From assembly GCA_016218155.1 (NCBI GenBank), contig JACREQ010000078.1, positions 1 to 43,945 on the forward strand: a DNA stretch of 43,945 nucleotides. Direction: 5' to 3'. The number at the start of each line of letters is the position of its first letter. Position 1 is the stretch's first letter. Both the position numbers and the translations under genes were made by a program. Of this stretch, positions 43,888-43,945 are shown piece after piece. The DNA is from Bacteroidia bacterium. GTDB lineage: Bacteria > Bacteroidota > Bacteroidia > Bacteroidales > GWA2-32-17. The notes under the pieces are model-generated. The model saw only the letters and a list, made by a program, of their open reading frames with translations. It ran no database searches and was not told where the DNA came from.

Positions 43888-43945
43888 AAAATGTTTTTTT
43901 TAATGTTAGACAATCGATGAATGGTCAGTTGCAACTTAAACCTGT

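Overview
The window looks like a piece of a low-GC, AT-rich Bacteroidota chromosome. Supporting signs are the absence of Shine-Dalgarno sites, TAnnTTTG-type -7 boxes, an NHL/SprB-repeat protein ending in a type IX secretion sorting domain, a LytTR regulator with a TPR histidine kinase, and Bacteroidota-style mobile-element genes. No rRNA, tRNA or CRISPR array was seen. All family names below come from reading motifs and fold patterns; no database search was run.

Layout. (1) 134-1258, minus: an isolated tyrosine recombinase. (2) 1359-13614, plus: a tightly packed operon for a type II secretion / type IV pilus-like machine. It encodes a major pseudopilin, prepilin peptidase, GspE ATPase, secretin, GspL/PilMN-like, GspM/PilO-like, a lipoprotein, GspC/PilP-like, a MORN-like exported protein, a membrane-anchored beta-helix protein, two minor pseudopilins and the GspF platform, plus two small downstream genes. 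No PilT retraction ATPase is present. (3) 13.6-19.9 kb, minus: an integrative module. It has a coiled-coil protein, a small acidic protein, an excisionase-like HTH protein with a dyad operator in its promoter, an unknown protein, and three consecutive tyrosine recombinases, the third of which has lost most catalytic residues. (4) 19.9-24.4 kb, plus: the remains of a conjugative-type element, namely a large helicase missing its 5' part at the module boundary, and a RecA/RadA-like ATPase. (5) 24.4-28.6 kb, minus: a Thoeris anti-phage operon with a SIR2-SLOG effector (ThsA), four different TIR/TIR-like proteins and an unknown sixth gene.

(6) 28.8-34.3 kb, minus: a small SinR/Cas2-like protein, a secreted NHL/SprB protein, and a LytTR response regulator with its TPR histidine kinase. 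(7) 34.3-35.4 kb holds no gene but several perfect palindromes. (8) 35.4-42.2 kb: a peptide natural-product (RiPP) locus. A secreted HELSH metallopeptidase-like gene (plus) converges on a minus-strand operon of four paralogous beta-domain proteins (seven domain copies), a Cys-rich precursor peptide, a radical SAM/SPASM maturase and a pseudo-radical-SAM partner. (9) 42.3-43.9 kb: an unknown protein, a phased 11-bp repeat array, a strong terminator and an excisionase-like HTH gene that probably opens another integrative element.

The most unusual part is the RiPP operon (36.3-42.2 kb). Its maturation genes share a transcription unit with a tandem family of phage-virion-like beta domains, an association I do not recognise as described. 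The multi-sensor Thoeris operon, the recombinase trio with a degenerate member, and the helically phased repeat arrays at the edges of two integrative modules also deserve attention.
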